The translations under genes and the position numbers were made by a program. Shown here piece after piece: positions 22,632 to 34,865 of a stretch of 64,000 nt of DNA (position 1 is its first letter; every line of letters starts with the position of its first letter). The stretch comes from Daphnia carinata (lineage: Eukaryota > Arthropoda > Branchiopoda > Diplostraca > Daphniidae), in contig NC_081333.1 of the NCBI RefSeq assembly GCF_022539665.2, forward strand, positions 11,716,971-11,780,970. Reading direction: 5' to 3'. Below the pieces are notes generated by a model. That model searched no databases. It had not been told where the DNA came from and saw only the letters and a program-made list of their open reading frames with translations.

Positions 22632-23158
22632 TTAGGGCTCGGCCCCGATCGTCTTTGATCGGGGCAAACCGCGGTTTTTCATTTAAAAATCGTCAAACCG
22701 TCGGTTCGGTTTGGTCATTTTTTACTGCGGTTCGGTTTTCGGTTTGCAGCTGGGCAAAACCGGTTTGAACCGCCATTAAAATTTTTTTTTAAACTTAGCT
22801 GAAATTCCAAATCAAGTAATTATCACTAATTGTTGTGAGCGTAATGGTGATCGGCAACTTGTTGTAAATCAAATTTCCGATCAGACTTGTAGACATCGCG
22901 ATCGAAAATTGGTCGATCCTTCCGCCATCTAGCGACAAAATCTGTTACTGATGTTATTGTCCTATGCAAACCGCAAATCCGCGGTGCAAACCGTAAAACC
23001 GCGGTGCAAACAGAAAACCGCGATACAAACCGTCAAACCGCGGTTCAATCGGTTTGAAAAAAAAAAACGGCAAACCGAACCGCACCGGTTTGTCCTTTAA
23101 AAAAAAAAACCGCGCGGGTCGGCCAAAATCGTGCCCGATCGTCGCGGGGCCGAGCCCT
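22632..23158. mobile_element. hAT-type MITE (MITE-1) with 8-bp target duplication
   Basis: The element starts with (TT)AGGGCTCGGCCCC and ends with GGGGCCGAGCCCT, forming terminal inverted repeats. It is flanked by a perfect 8-bp duplication, ATATCCAA, at 22624-22631 and 23159-23166. Inside are many AAACCG / CGGTTT blocks in opposite orientation, able to fold into a long hairpin. No transposase is encoded. The 8-bp duplication and small size point to the hAT superfamily. Confidence 0.85.
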
Positions 23159-23302
23159 ATATCCAAACCATGTCTGAAGGAATCAATGAGAAAATTAAAT
23201 AGGAATCTGGCCGCTAGATGGCCATAGCTGTAAAAAAGAAAAAAAAGGCCAATTTTTTTTTTTTTTTTTGGGGGGTAAAACGGATTGCCATAGACTTATG
23301 GC

Positions 23303-23744
23303 CAGACCTGCCGTAATCGCGATTGAAAATTAATCGCGATTGCGATTTCGATTAAAATTTTAATCGGCGATCAAATTATTTTAAAATAATCGAAATCGGC
23401 GATTAAAGTGGAAAAAAATTAATTTTTAATCGCGATTATTTTTCGATTATTTAGCGACATCTATGAACGGTAGATGAGACTATATGAAAGTCTACTCATA
23501 GCTTTGTCATTTTTGTAGCAGACGCTTTTTTTAAAATTTTCACTTGTTTCAATTTTTTCAATTTAAACAATGGCAAGTTATTTTCTTACTGCTAGATGGC
23601 GGTCAAAAATAATCGGAAAAACAATCGCTAAGAAATTTAATCGCCGATCAAATTTTTTCAACAGACGAATGATCGCCGATTATTTTTTTGCGATTATCGA
23701 CGGCTACTGATAATCGCTCAAGAAATAATCGGACGGCAAGTCTG
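23303..23744. mobile_element. hAT-type MITE (MITE-2) nested in a repeat
   Basis: Ends are CAGACCTGCCGT and ACGGCAAGTCTG, imperfect inverted repeats that begin CAGAC as many hAT ends do. A perfect 8-bp duplication, CTTATGGC, lies at 23295-23302 and 23745-23752. The interior is built from AATCG/CGATT blocks. Its insertion site is itself a repeat containing ggattgccata, whose relatives occur near 8880 and 44050. Confidence 0.85.
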
Positions 23745-24391
23745 CTTATGGCAATCCGTTTTACCCAATAAAAATAAAAAAAATATTGGCCTTTTTTCTG
23801 TTTTACTGCTATCGCCATCTACTGGTCACATTTCTAGTTAATTGTCTACATACACTAACCGAAAAAATTTTTAAGCCCGACTAAATAAGCCCAACTAAAT
23901 AAGCCCGACTTTTCTCGGTCGGGCTTAATTTTTTTTTCTGAAAAAACTGACATTCATCGGAATTGGTTGAATATCACAGGGTATACTCAAAATTGAATAC
24001 TGATTCCGGGAAAATTGCTTTTTTAAAAATTAATTTAATCATTTTTGAAATACACCGAATGTTTGACTCAATGTTAGCGCGCCAGTACGCTACAGCGCTA
24101 GCGCGATGCAGCAGAAATCTCAAGTGCAATGCAATCATAATAAAGTTGGCAACGCCATCGGTGTCAATCTGAGGTGCTCTAGGTATTGTCTGCTAGTGTT
24201 TAAAATTTTCAGTGAGTACGAGGTGTCAATTGTGAATGCATGGCGTTTGTATGTTACAGCATAAATCAAATATCTTGAAATGGACACATCTTTCACTCGT
24301 AAGTTGAAGAACACGATGGCAATTGATGGGTTAAATTTATGTTTCGCCACTTATTGGTTTAATTTGCTGAGCTGCTCACAGTTTCATTAAT

Positions 24392-25193
24392 ATGGTTTCT
24401 CCTGGCAATATGCAATGCTTTTTCGTAGTGAGCAACAGCCCTTCACCTGTAAAAAAATCGGGAAACTCTCAGCGAGCATTTGAACTAGCTGGGGAGCTAT
24501 ATAGCCAGATCCAACAATGGTATCTCTTAATCACTACAGGAAGAAATATAATCAATAACATATTGCAGCTGAAAACAAAATTATGGTAAATTTTCAATTA
24601 AATAATTGCTAGAATGTGTTTTTAAGTTCATAAGTACTACACCATCAACCAAACAGGGAAAATCCAGGTAATGCTGCTGATTTGTCGGAACTACAATTCC
24701 AGTGTGATCAACTTGGATCAGTTGTTTCTGAACTGGTCAGGTCTAAAAACATTAGACACAGTTACAAAGTTACTAATTTGAGACTACTTAGGAGGTGCTG
24801 CCTAAACAAATGGAAAAAATACAAGACCAGTACAAAGCATTGGAAAAATTGGGTGAACTTCAGAAAAAAATTGGATCAAACATCACATGTGATTCCACAC
24901 CATTAATGTTTCTTACTTGGCCAAACTCCAAATTTGGTAATAGGGATTTGTAACTCATCTTGGTGATGAACGAGCTGTTAATTTTTTATCCTTTAGTTGT
25001 AGTTGTCACTTCCATTAAAGATGCTTTTAATAAGGAGTTGCAATTGAAAAAATGCATTGCTGAAAATGTGGCACATTGTCAGCAGAAACAAATGCTTGAT
25101 TTACATAAAATTGCCTGGGTCCATCAGGTTTATGTAACTTATACTACTAAGCTCCAGTTAGAAGCCCTCTTGGTAGAAACTGGTCAACGTTGA
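24392..25193 (+). CDS. CINP: CINP-like CDK2-interacting protein, intact copy
   Basis: Four exons (24392-24585, 24657-24735, 24792-24936, 24997-25193) give about 204 residues, close to human CINP (about 210). Recognisable parts are the N-terminal SNSPSPVKK, a helical middle region, PLMFLTWPNSKF, and the C terminus with KELQLKKCIAENVAH, WVHQVYV and LEALLVETGQR. CINP links cyclin-dependent kinase and the ATR-ATRIP checkpoint (family knowledge). The donor of exon 2 is GTCAGG, weaker than the GTAATG in the second copy. The gene converges on CSAD, with about 225 bases between stops. Confidence 0.8.
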
Positions 25194-25418
25194 AGACATT
25201 TATTGGCAATTGAAGGTATGGAAATTACATAACTGATTTTGAAAAGAGTTTACTTTTATTATTTTTTTCTCTTTATTGGAGAATTTTATTTCCCAGATGA
25301 GAACTTTTTAAAGATCGGCATGTTTTATACGTTAAATACCATAGAACACCGATTTTTAAAAAGTGATTTGAAAAATGTCTTCAAATGCAGAAAATGCTAT
25401 TTAATTTAAAACGACTTG

Positions 25419-27574
25419 CTAGAGATCGCATCCGAGGCGCTCTATCTCTTCTGCGAAGAATTCCATGTCTTTCGTATTGACACCCGAGCTTTGTAGAACT
25501 AGTCGGAAGAAGTTTGGCAAATTTCTCAGCGGTTGGTAGGTGATCATCATGCTGCCCTTTTTGATCATACGTTCTTTGATCTTTGGAGCGATCTAAATCG
25601 AATGCGGTTTTACGTAAAAAAGAAATTCTCCTTTAAATTGTAAATCGAAGTAAGAGCTATTGTACTCGGTGTAGCTTTTCATGATAATCTTCGTCATGCT
25701 GAGAATTTCGAAGGCTTGGCGGAATATACCAAAAGCATACGTTCACGAATGATGGCTCCTCTAGTACTAGTTTGAAACCTTCGCGATCCCGAATAAATGA
25801 AGTGAAATAGGCTGCATTTTCAAAGAGTGTATCCACATGTCTTTCCAAGCCTAAACTTCCCTGCGATAAGTTGAGATGAAAGGGAAGAGCAATGGCGTTA
25901 AGATACTTGCTCGCTAGTTTTAATTGGTTAGCAACAATTCCTCCTAAGTTTATTCTGTACAATAATTTGAGCAGTGTTTTTTTTTGTGAAAATTTACCTT
26001 CGCTTGCCACATCAGCCAAAATTTGAGGACGTCTGCTCGTCGTCCGCATTGCAGATATTTGTCTCCGACGTCCCACTTGGGATCATAAAACTTATCTTTT
26101 TGAAACAAATAAGACGCTGAAGCGGAATTGGCCTCCAGGAGAAGGTTTAGATGTCGTGTCAAAAAAGTGGAACACTGCTGAGGTACCCCAAGCAATTTGT
26201 GGGGGTTCCACGTTACGGAATCGGCTCTGGTTAGTAAGATGAAACAAGTTAAGTTGCTTCTTTGATTATTCTGACATTTTTACCGCTGAATTCCATTTAG
26301 GATATGACGATGCTTTGTGGACATAAGAGCTCCGCCTCCCCATGCTGCGTCTACATGCATCCATAGACCAAATTCTTGACATATGTCAGCGATCCCGTCA
26401 AGAGGATCTGTTGAGCCTAAGACGGTGGTTCCTGCGGTTATATACAATGCCGATAATTAAGATAAGTAAGATTTTGATACTGGTAAATTATATTGACCGG
26501 CTGTGGCCGACACCATAAATGGTCTGGCACCCTCCTTGAGAGCTCTTTGTATTTCTTCTCGAAGATGTGCGAGATTCATTCGACCATCATTATCCACATC
26601 TACTAGGTAAAGATTGGATGTGCCTATTCCAAGAAGGAAACAAGCTTTCTTGATTGAATAATGGGCATCTTTGGACGTCAAAACCACTAGGCGACGTGAT
26701 GCAAAAGTTCCTTTTTCCTGAAATTTCAATAAAAGCTGAAAAATCAGTTTCCTACCATTGAATGATGCAACACAACCGTGTTTTCTAGAAATTGCAACCT
26801 CATAAGTAAACGAAATATTTATAGTGGTTGAACTTGATTTAGCTTTTGTAAGACACTTAACAAATTTTTAGGAAACATTGGTTGAAATCGAATCCTTGGG
26901 TTTACTTTCAAATCCGGCATAGCGTGATGTCGAGCACATTGAATCCCGTATATATTAGCCATTGAACCGCCTGGGCAAAAAACTCCATCGCCACTGCCAC
27001 CTGGGAATCCTACGTAACGTCGCATTTCGCAAAGAAGTTTATGCTCCAGGAGCGTAAAAACAGGAGCAACTTCGTATGTATAAACACTGGGATTCAAAGA
27101 ATCTGTTACCCACTGGGCCACAAGTCCGTATGGATCCAAACTAGTTTAAGGAAAAAAATAATCAAAGGTAAGTTATATAATTGGTATAGATTTCGGTGTG
27201 GCGTTATCAGTAGAATAATACGTTTTTCTTTACCTTGAAAATAGTTGATTGATGAAATGTGGATGACCAGTCTTTACGCTGTAACGTACAACGTCCTTTA
27301 TAAGTTTGATTAGATTGTCGTCCGATTCAGGATTTTTTGGCAGCTCTTCTCCCAGTAAAGCCATCAAAGATTCTGGCTCCATCCATTCGATGACTAAACT
27401 ATCATTTGACGTTCCCTGGAACACAGCTTCTTTCAACAGAACATCAATAACCTGTCGGATGAATTGTTCGTGTTGGTCTTTGGAAGGTTTTGTTTGAAAG
27501 CGATCCATTAAAGTTGGTGTTTCAGAGTTCAGTTTACAGTGCGATATAACGGTGTTAGTGTTGTCTTTTTGCAT
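25419..27574 (-). CDS. CSAD: Cysteine-sulfinate decarboxylase-like PLP enzyme, intact copy
   Basis: Seven exons (27574-27234, 27140-26906, 26717-26498, 26431-26284, 26226-25998, 25860-25666, 25592-25419) join in frame to 513 residues. Family features in order: [33 protein letters not shown], the [11 protein letters not shown] segment, HVDAAWGG, and the PLP lysine in WNPHKLLG. Then come [21 protein letters not shown] and FWYIPPSLR. This is the group II decarboxylase fold of the CSAD/GADL1 branch, which makes hypotaurine or beta-alanine from cysteine sulfinate or aspartate. Substrate choice cannot be settled by eye. A second, broken copy lies at 45725-47880. Confidence 0.85.
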
Positions 27575-28700
27575 TGTGGAACAAGTCGTGTACGCGTAAC
27601 ACGGTTGAAAGCTACCGACAAGCAGTGAAAAACTGAAAGATCAATTGTGGTCAGCTGCTTATATACTCCGGACACTAAAATGGCTACAACGTACGTTCGA
27701 TCTCACTGATCGCCTGTGAATTGGACTCAGAGGGAAACTGAAACGACTTCACCAACCTTATTCCCTACATGGCAGGACATATTCCAAACGAAGGATTTCC
27801 GTCGTGTTTTTACGAAGGAAGACAGCAATTGCAGTTTGATTTTCTACTTTCATTTCGATGCGAGCATTTGGTTTACCATCGATCGCATCCAACCGGTTGA
27901 AGCTAGTTAAGTTTTTTTTTTTTTTCATGTAATTGGCATTCAATTTCCTCCGGTGTGTATCGTATTGGGTTTTCCTCCCAAACAAAATTGCCAAAACTTC
28001 TGTATTTACCATGGCGTATTCGACCATGGTTCTCTAGGGCACCGAAAGTGCATAGATTCATGCGAAGTTGTTGAAGACGTCAACAAATTAATGTAACTTT
28101 AATTTTGAATTGCGCTTTAACGTAACCTTAGAACAATAAATTGGTCTGCCGCTTTGACTAAGGAATTTGTAAGCGAGTTTTAAACAAAAGAAAGATCTTG
28201 CTGTTTGGCGAACAGTAAGTTTTTTATTTACTCCAATTCAATGTACTTCGACGACATTACAATATCATAACAAGTGCAAAAAGGTGTCCCTTAAGCCACA
28301 AGAAATGTTAGCGGTTAAATTGTATGAATCATAACTCAATGAATGAGCATCAGCATGCGATACTGAAAGATGATGTATCATCTCCCAAATGAATTGAATT
28401 CTGGATTAATAGTATAAAATGTATAAAGTAGTAACATAAAATGAACAAAAAAAAATTAAGTTGAATTAAACCCACCATGAGTACTACTATCGTAACCAAG
28501 TGGTCGATGGTATACTATATCATCTCAGCTAGACAGAATCCATAGAGGAAATTCATTATATTTAAGAAACAGCTGGTTTGGCGAGAAACCTATATATTTG
28601 TATTATTATATTAAGCAAAATTTGAACTTCAGTCAAGAATGTAAAAACGCAACAACACTTTGTTTGCTTTTATTTTCAAAACGGCTAGTTTGAAGAGAAA
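27575..28700. other. Upstream region of CSAD, duplicated, no gene recognised
   Basis: Nearly identical to 47881-49000. It contains open frames on both strands (for example minus 28027-27758) that survive in the other copy in altered form but match nothing I know. The CSAD promoter should be at its left end. Confidence 0.5.
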
Positions 28701-30450
28701 ACCAGTAGCTGAATCAGAATCAGCGTTTTATGGTCATTATTCTCTGTGATTTTCATCGAATTCCAAGAGCTTTCGTTTTTGGCCGATTTTGACAAAAGTG
28801 AGAAGGCTATATAGCCTTCCCACTTTTTCATTTTTGGCTAAAATCTAGATTTCGTAAAAAATACGTCATTTCGATTGAAAATTATACAAGGATCACGAAA
28901 ATTGACGTTATTTTTTCGTGGGACTGATACTTTTAGATTAATTTGGCTTTTAAGTGGTTGCGGGGCTTGAAAAATAAGCCCGACAAAAAAAGCCGGGCTT
29001 AAAATTTCTATAGATTTTCCTGTAAAAAAAATAATAACGGCTGATTTAAGGAGAAAAACACTCACATAATCGAACTCAGCATTCAATTTTGGCTATTCCA
29101 TGGGATTTCTTATCGAATTCCAAGAGATTTCGTATTTTGCCGATTTTGACAAAAGAGAGAAGGCTATATAGCCTTCCCACTTTTTCATTTTTCGCTAAAA
29201 TCTAGATTTTGTTAAAAATACGGTAATTTCGATTGGAAATTATACAAGGATCACGAAAATCGACGTTATTTTCTCGTGGGACTGATAGTTTTAGAGTAAT
29301 TTGACATTTAATTGGTTGCGGGGCTTGAAAAATAAGCCCGACAAAAAAAGCCGGGCTTAAAATTTCTATAGATTTTCTTGTAAAAAAATAATAGTGGCTA
29401 GTTTAAGGAGAAAAACACTCACATAACCGAACTCAGCACTCAATTTTGGCTATTCCATGGGATTTTTTATCGAATTCCAACAGATTTCGTTTTTTGCCGA
29501 TTTTGACAAAAGTGAGAAGGCGTTGCCTTCCCACTTTTTCATTTTTGGCCAAATTTCAAATTTCGATTTTAATATATGATATCGATGCAAAATTGAATGC
29601 TTATTATGAAAATGAAGTTTATTTTTCAATTTGCGTTATAGTTTTTGAATTAAACTTAAAAAACAAAAATTCGGGCTTATTTTTCTCGGGCTTAAATAGT
29701 CGGGCTTAAAATTTCTATAGATTTTCCTATTAAAAATAATAACGGCTAGTTTAAGGAGAAAAACACTTACATAATCGAATTCAGCGTTCAATTTTGACTA
29801 CTCGATATGATTTTTATCGAATTCCAAGAGATTTCGTTTTTGGCCGATTTTGACAAAAGTGAGGAGGCTATATCCTTCCCACTTTTTCATTTTTGGCTAA
29901 AATCTAGATTTCGTTAAATATACGTCATTTTGATTGGAAATTATACAAGGATCACGAAAATCGACGTTATTTTCTCGTGGGACTGATAGTTTCAGAGTTA
30001 TTCGACTTTTAAGTGGTTGCGGGGCTCGAAAAATAAGCCCGACAAAAAAAGCCGGGCTTAAAATTTCTATAGATTTTCCTGTAAAAAAATAATAACGGCT
30101 AGTTTAAGGAGAAAAACCCTTACATAATCGAATTCACCGTTCAATTTTGACTATTCGATATGATTTTATCGAATTCCAACAGATTTCGTTTTTTGCCGAT
30201 TTTGACAAAAGTGAGAAGGCAATAGCCTTCCCACTTTTTCATTTTTGGCCAAATTTCAAATTTCGATTTATATATGATTTCGATGCAAAATTGAATGCTT
30301 ATTATGAACATGAAGTTTATTTTTCAATTCGCATTATAGTTTTTGAATTAAACTTAAAAAACAAAAATTCGGGCTTATTTTTCTCGGGCTTAAATAGTCG
30401 GGCTTAAAATTTCTATAGATTTTCCTATTTAAAAAATAATATCATTAAAC
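28700..30450. repeat. Tandem array 1: five units of about 350 bases
   Basis: The marker gccgattttgacaaaag recurs at 28782, 29139, 29496, 29843 and 30195, spacings 347-357. Each unit carries a pyrimidine/purine block (tcccactttttcattttt) and a GC-rich motif related to AAGCCCG...CGGGCTT, which forms a small hairpin in the first, second and fourth units. Units 3 and 5 share a variant interior. The second copy of this block (48960-50040) has only three units, so the array has changed in number since duplication. Confidence 0.85.
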
Positions 30451-30925
30451 CTGGATAACTACATACGAATAAGATTCAAAATTTAACAAGGAACACGAAA
30501 ATGAACTTTGTTTTTTCGTAGATTTTATGAGTAATTTAATATAAAAGTGCGCTCGATAGAAATGTTAAACCCGACAAAATAAGCCCGAATTTTCTATTTA
30601 AATATCCATTTTACCTTATGTCTAACATATATATATACATTTGTCAATTATACACTTTGTCTGTTGTAGGTACAGTACGAAAATTGCGTATACATCTAGT
30701 GGTTAGACTTTCCGTTTTACCAATCGATTCCAAGTTTTAACCCCTACTTAAATAACCTAAGCAAACAAAAAGATGCCCCACTCTACGCTTGACGTTATCA
30801 ATTCTATTTTACTAACTTGTTTGTTAAACTTATTTGTTTACCAAACTTATCACCAATGACGCCAACGCTTAAATTGTAGTAGATTTCCCGCCTGCTATTT
30901 CCCCTATGTGATTCATGAAAGGGGG

Positions 30926-30975
30926 CCTGAACCCTACCAAGATTTTTCGTCGTACTTTTGCTGGTAGGGTTCAGG
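30926..30975. repeat. Perfect 14-bp inverted repeat (hairpin)
   Basis: CCTGAACCCTACCA at 30926-30939 is mirrored by TGGTAGGGTTCAGG at 30962-30975 with a 22-base loop. The same hairpin lies at 50525-50574 upstream of EXOSC7, with two loop differences and both stems intact. Confidence 0.7.
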
Positions 30976-31094
30976 CAGTTGAACGAGATGGAGTTGGTAT
31001 ACCAGGGCCCTTGCAAAACACTGCACTATATCGGCGAGTCGGCTGTGACGAGTTTGTCGGAGCTTTCTTTAACTATTTTAAGGATTTAGCGGAT

Positions 31095-33120
31095 CGTCAA
31101 AACACTAGTGTTGGCGATTATCTAAGTTCTGCTAGATACAATTATCTACGCCCACTTTTAGATAACGATACGATTATCGATAAAATATCTAATAACCCCC
31201 ATCTACCGGCCAAAAATAGCACTGCACAAATGATAGGGGTTAGTTTGTCGGGCTTGTATCGATAATTATAAACAATAACCTTATGCGACAACCATCGTCA
31301 TCAAAAACAAATGTCATAGCGCTGTGGTTACAGACAGCGCTTGTGGCACAATAATTCCGAGTTCAACACTAGGTACGGATGTATGTTTTTATCGATTTTT
31401 TGGTAGCAAATAATGTGTTTTATGCTTTGAAAAGCATGCATACGACTGAAATATTAGATTTCCGTTGTCGATTTGTATCGATACTATTCAACAACAATGC
31501 ATTTGGATTATGATTCGAATTGCAAGTAGTGTGCTGGCGCAGAGCTATAAGGCGAGGTTCATGACACAAAGTCCTTGGGTTCAAGCCCAATCGACGATTT
31601 TTCCACAATTTTTGGTTTTGTGATAAAAATTGCATAAATGTTTTTACAAGAAGGTTTTTTAGAAGCGGTAGCATTTGTCCTTTTTTAAAATATTTATAAT
31701 ATTATGTTACGAAACTTAAAGCACTGATAAATTTTATGACAACACCCCCTAATACTGAAAAATTTCACTGCGCAGCTTCGTAAAATCGAGCAGACGACGA
31801 TAAAATTAGATACTCGTCTGCAATTTGTATCGATACTATCTCACACCAATACCACCTTACTGGTTCCATATTTTACAATAACGTCATGGCTAAGTGGAAG
31901 ATGCTGTGGCTTAGGACATAAAGGTACGGAGTTCAACCCTCAACGGAGACATAGTTTATCACTAATTTTCATTATTGCAAAAATATCTTGTAGATGGTTT
32001 TTAACGGGAATTCACAAATATTTTGCATTACAGTCCTATATAAATATTGTGCCGTTTTTAATAGTTAATTTGCTGTGTAAGAATACTATTAATTGCGGTG
32101 GCAACCCTGATATCAATAGTAAATAAATCTTCAATTTAAATCGTTGCAGACGACAGCAATGTTAGATTTTCGTCTGCAATTTGTATCGATACTTGTTAAC
32201 ACGACTACTATGTATTGCTTTGCAATCGCTTAGCATGAGGGAGTAGCGCTGTGGATAAGTACTGCGATTGGGATTCGGAATTCTCGAGTTCAAATCTGTT
32301 TTATGGCAATTTTTTTTACAATCTGCTAGACATTATATTTTAAACGTATCTAAGTAACAAAAATTTAGGATGATCGCTCTCTGTTAACTGAGGCGTGTAC
32401 GATACTAATAAAATAACATTTGTAATTTATAAATGTAACAGATTTTCATAGCAAAATAGTATTCTGTTTAGCATCGTTGATAAAGCAGATGACGGTAAAT
32501 AACAGTTGCTTCTGAAATTTGTATCGATACTCGGCACCAAACGTTGGACTTATTGCTTGACACACACAAATTGTGGAGAGTTAGCATTGTGGATCAATTC
32601 CGCGCTCGGAACACAAAGTACAGAAGTTCGAATCCGTCTGCGAGACATTTTTTAAAATTTGAAATACATATTTTTATATGCTGACGATAAATACATTTGC
32701 ACAATGTTAAATTATAATTTTCTCTACATTTTATATTCATGTAATCAAAACTTCAACAAAAATCTATTGTATTTCATAAGGCAACACTGATATGTATAAC
32801 TAAAATCATCTATTAAGACTTGTAAAGTAAAGCAGACGATAAAAATATTGTATTTTATGATATTTGTATCGATACTCGCCAACGAAAACCATACTTGTGC
32901 CATGTCGTTTTTTTCTTACTGGTTTAGTGGTGTGGGTCAAGTCGGCGCTCGTAACACGAAGCGTCGGAGTTCAAATCTAGGCAGAGATGAAAGTTTTTAA
33001 ATTATTGTAGTTTTTTTTCATTTGCACTACACGCCATCTATTGTTAAATGTGAGATCTATTTGGAGTGTATCGATACAGCGATTATCTAAAAAAGTCGAC
33101 TATCTAAAAAGTATCTAAAA
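31095..33120. repeat. Tandem array 2: tRNA-headed units of about 350 bases
   Basis: The core TTTGTATCGATACT occurs at 31472, 31824, 32180, 32518 and 32863, spacings 338-356, with a weaker copy near 33065. In most units the core is preceded by a GCAGACGA-like block, and tRNA-like sequences lie at about 31316, 31528, 31884, 32240, 32578 and 32920. These have an A-box-like TAGCGCTGTGG or similar and a B box such as GAGTTCAAATC. Units differ by many substitutions, so the array is old. It begins exactly where the duplicated CINP-CSAD block ends (TAGTGTTGGCGATTATCTA). Confidence 0.8.
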
Positions 33121-33131
33121 ATATCGATATA

Positions 33132-33276
33132 CAGTGCGGCTCCACTTATCGGACCACCCTGTGCAGTGGTCCGATAAGCGGATAATCCGAAAAGCGGCTC
33201 GACAGCGGTTAGCGCCCTCTCGTCGCGCTCATTCGTAAAATTTTCTAATACTCTGCTCGTATTGACTGGTTCTGTA
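33132..33276. mobile_element. Tigger 3'-end fragment (inverted)
   Basis: Starts with the Tigger terminal repeat CAGTGCGGCTCCACTTATCG next to a TA. It continues as the reverse complement of 39525-39669, the right end of the full element, and stops at TTCTGTA. The mitoregulin/ASRGL1 module copy 2 begins at the next base. Confidence 0.85.
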
Positions 33277-33620
33277 ATCGACCGCCGTTGGTCAATTCCT
33301 TTTCATTCGAAGGACGCCTGGTTATCAGTTTCCATTCTAAAACCACAGCCAACAAGGTCATTAAAAATATAATATTTAGGCCTCAAATAAACACTGCCAT
33401 ATGGAGAAGAAAAATCTATGAACGCACGCCACGATTGGCACATGACTATAGATGGTGATTTCAAGGCCGCAGATAACTGAAACCAGTTTCAACCTCTATT
33501 AATTTCCGCACGTTACAGCCGCTTGGAAAAAATGATATTGGGCCCAGCCCGCAATTGCACCATACGTCTAAAAATTGCTGTTACTTTGCACTAAATAGTT
33601 GAAGGCAGATGATGACGATT

Positions 33621-34818
33621 TCAGGCCATCTTTTCAATGTTGCATTCATTTGGATCGAGGCCCCAGAAAAAGACGTCCGATTTGGCAATTGCCCACGCCA
33701 TTCGCCCAGTGGTGAACTGAAAAGCAGGTTCACCGGAAGCGCTGATGCAAATGGCGCCGCCTGCACCTTTTATTCTTGAATTCATTAACTGTAGGGATTG
33801 CTCAACAGCTTCTTGAGCTTTCATGCCTACAATTCCATATGGGATGTAAAGGTGTTGTGTTGCCAGATGACGGATAAATATGAAAATTTACCGCTTTCCA
33901 TCAAGCAGATTATATGTTTGGCTAAACATATTTTTATGATAGATTCTCCATGGCCAGTACAGGACACGCCACCAATTTCGTCAATTGCATAAGTTCCACT
34001 TCCTGGAATAATCAGAAGCTAAATCAGATGTTTCATTTGTGGTTGAACATAGCATTACCTATTAGAGGACTATCTCTAACCCGGCCCACTCTTTTACCGG
34101 TGATACCTCCTGTGGATGTCGCGGCTGCAATTCGACCGTTGGCGTCCATGGCAACAGCTCCGACAGTGTCATGTCCAAGTGGCAGTGCATTGATTCTAAA
34201 ATAATAAGCTTTCAATCACCTGATGCACAAATGAATGAATAGTACTTACTGATTGTTAAATAAAGAATCTACAGCACTTTTATATTTTTCAAAAGTTTGC
34301 CATTCATCAAGACACGCTTCAGTGATCAAACTAGATGGGTCTACGCTGGGTATATTGCACTCATTGGCAAACATATTTGCTCCTTCACCCACAAGCAAGC
34401 AATGGTCAGTTTGTTCCATAACCATCCGAGCCAAACAAATTGGGTTGCTAATGTTTGCCACTGCTGCAACAGCTCCTAAATTAGAATATCTTGAGTGTGA
34501 GATGACAAATTGCTGTCAGCATAGTCTAAATATTTGAAAATTACCAGCTTTCAGAGAAGTGCCATCCATAATAGAAGCATCCATTTCAATCAAACCAGCA
34601 GCATTTAAGCATGAACCTTTCCCTGCATCAAATACTGGTTCATCTTCAAGAATAACAACTGCCGCTTCAACAGCATCAAGAGCTGAACCACCATTTTTCA
34701 AAATTTCATAAGCTTTTTTAGCCGCTAACTTGACCCCATTTCTACTTGCATTACTAATATTTTCAGGGATTGCCCAGGCCCCACCATGAATTACTACAAC
34801 AGGCTCTACTTTATTCAT
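33621..34818 (-). CDS. ASRGL1: ASRGL1-like isoaspartyl peptidase, copy 2 (apparently intact)
   Basis: Exons 34818-34545, 34475-34250, 34195-34059, 34002-33892 and 33826-33621 match copy 1 at a constant offset of 21527 and give 317 residues. All motifs are kept, including [24 protein letters not shown] with the catalytic Thr, and CTGHGESI. Differences are scattered substitutions such as AFQFTTGRM and SDVFFWGLD near the C terminus. The exon 2 acceptor is a better TTTAG. The gene lies in a direct copy of 11750-13587 between two Tigger end fragments. Confidence 0.8.
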
Positions 34819-34865
34819 AACAAAAAATTAAATTTTATATGGAACTCAATAATATGTCTTTAAAT

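Noticed and set aside
30915-31265. A 116-codon open frame on the plus strand as a gene
   Set aside because: It crosses the end of the duplicated block and changes its C terminus in the other copy; the sequence includes a hairpin repeat and has no recognisable domain.
31316-32990. A cluster of real tRNA genes or a CRISPR-like array
   Set aside because: The tRNA-like blocks have unpaired stems and differ widely, and unit length (about 350 bases) and the eukaryotic setting exclude CRISPR.
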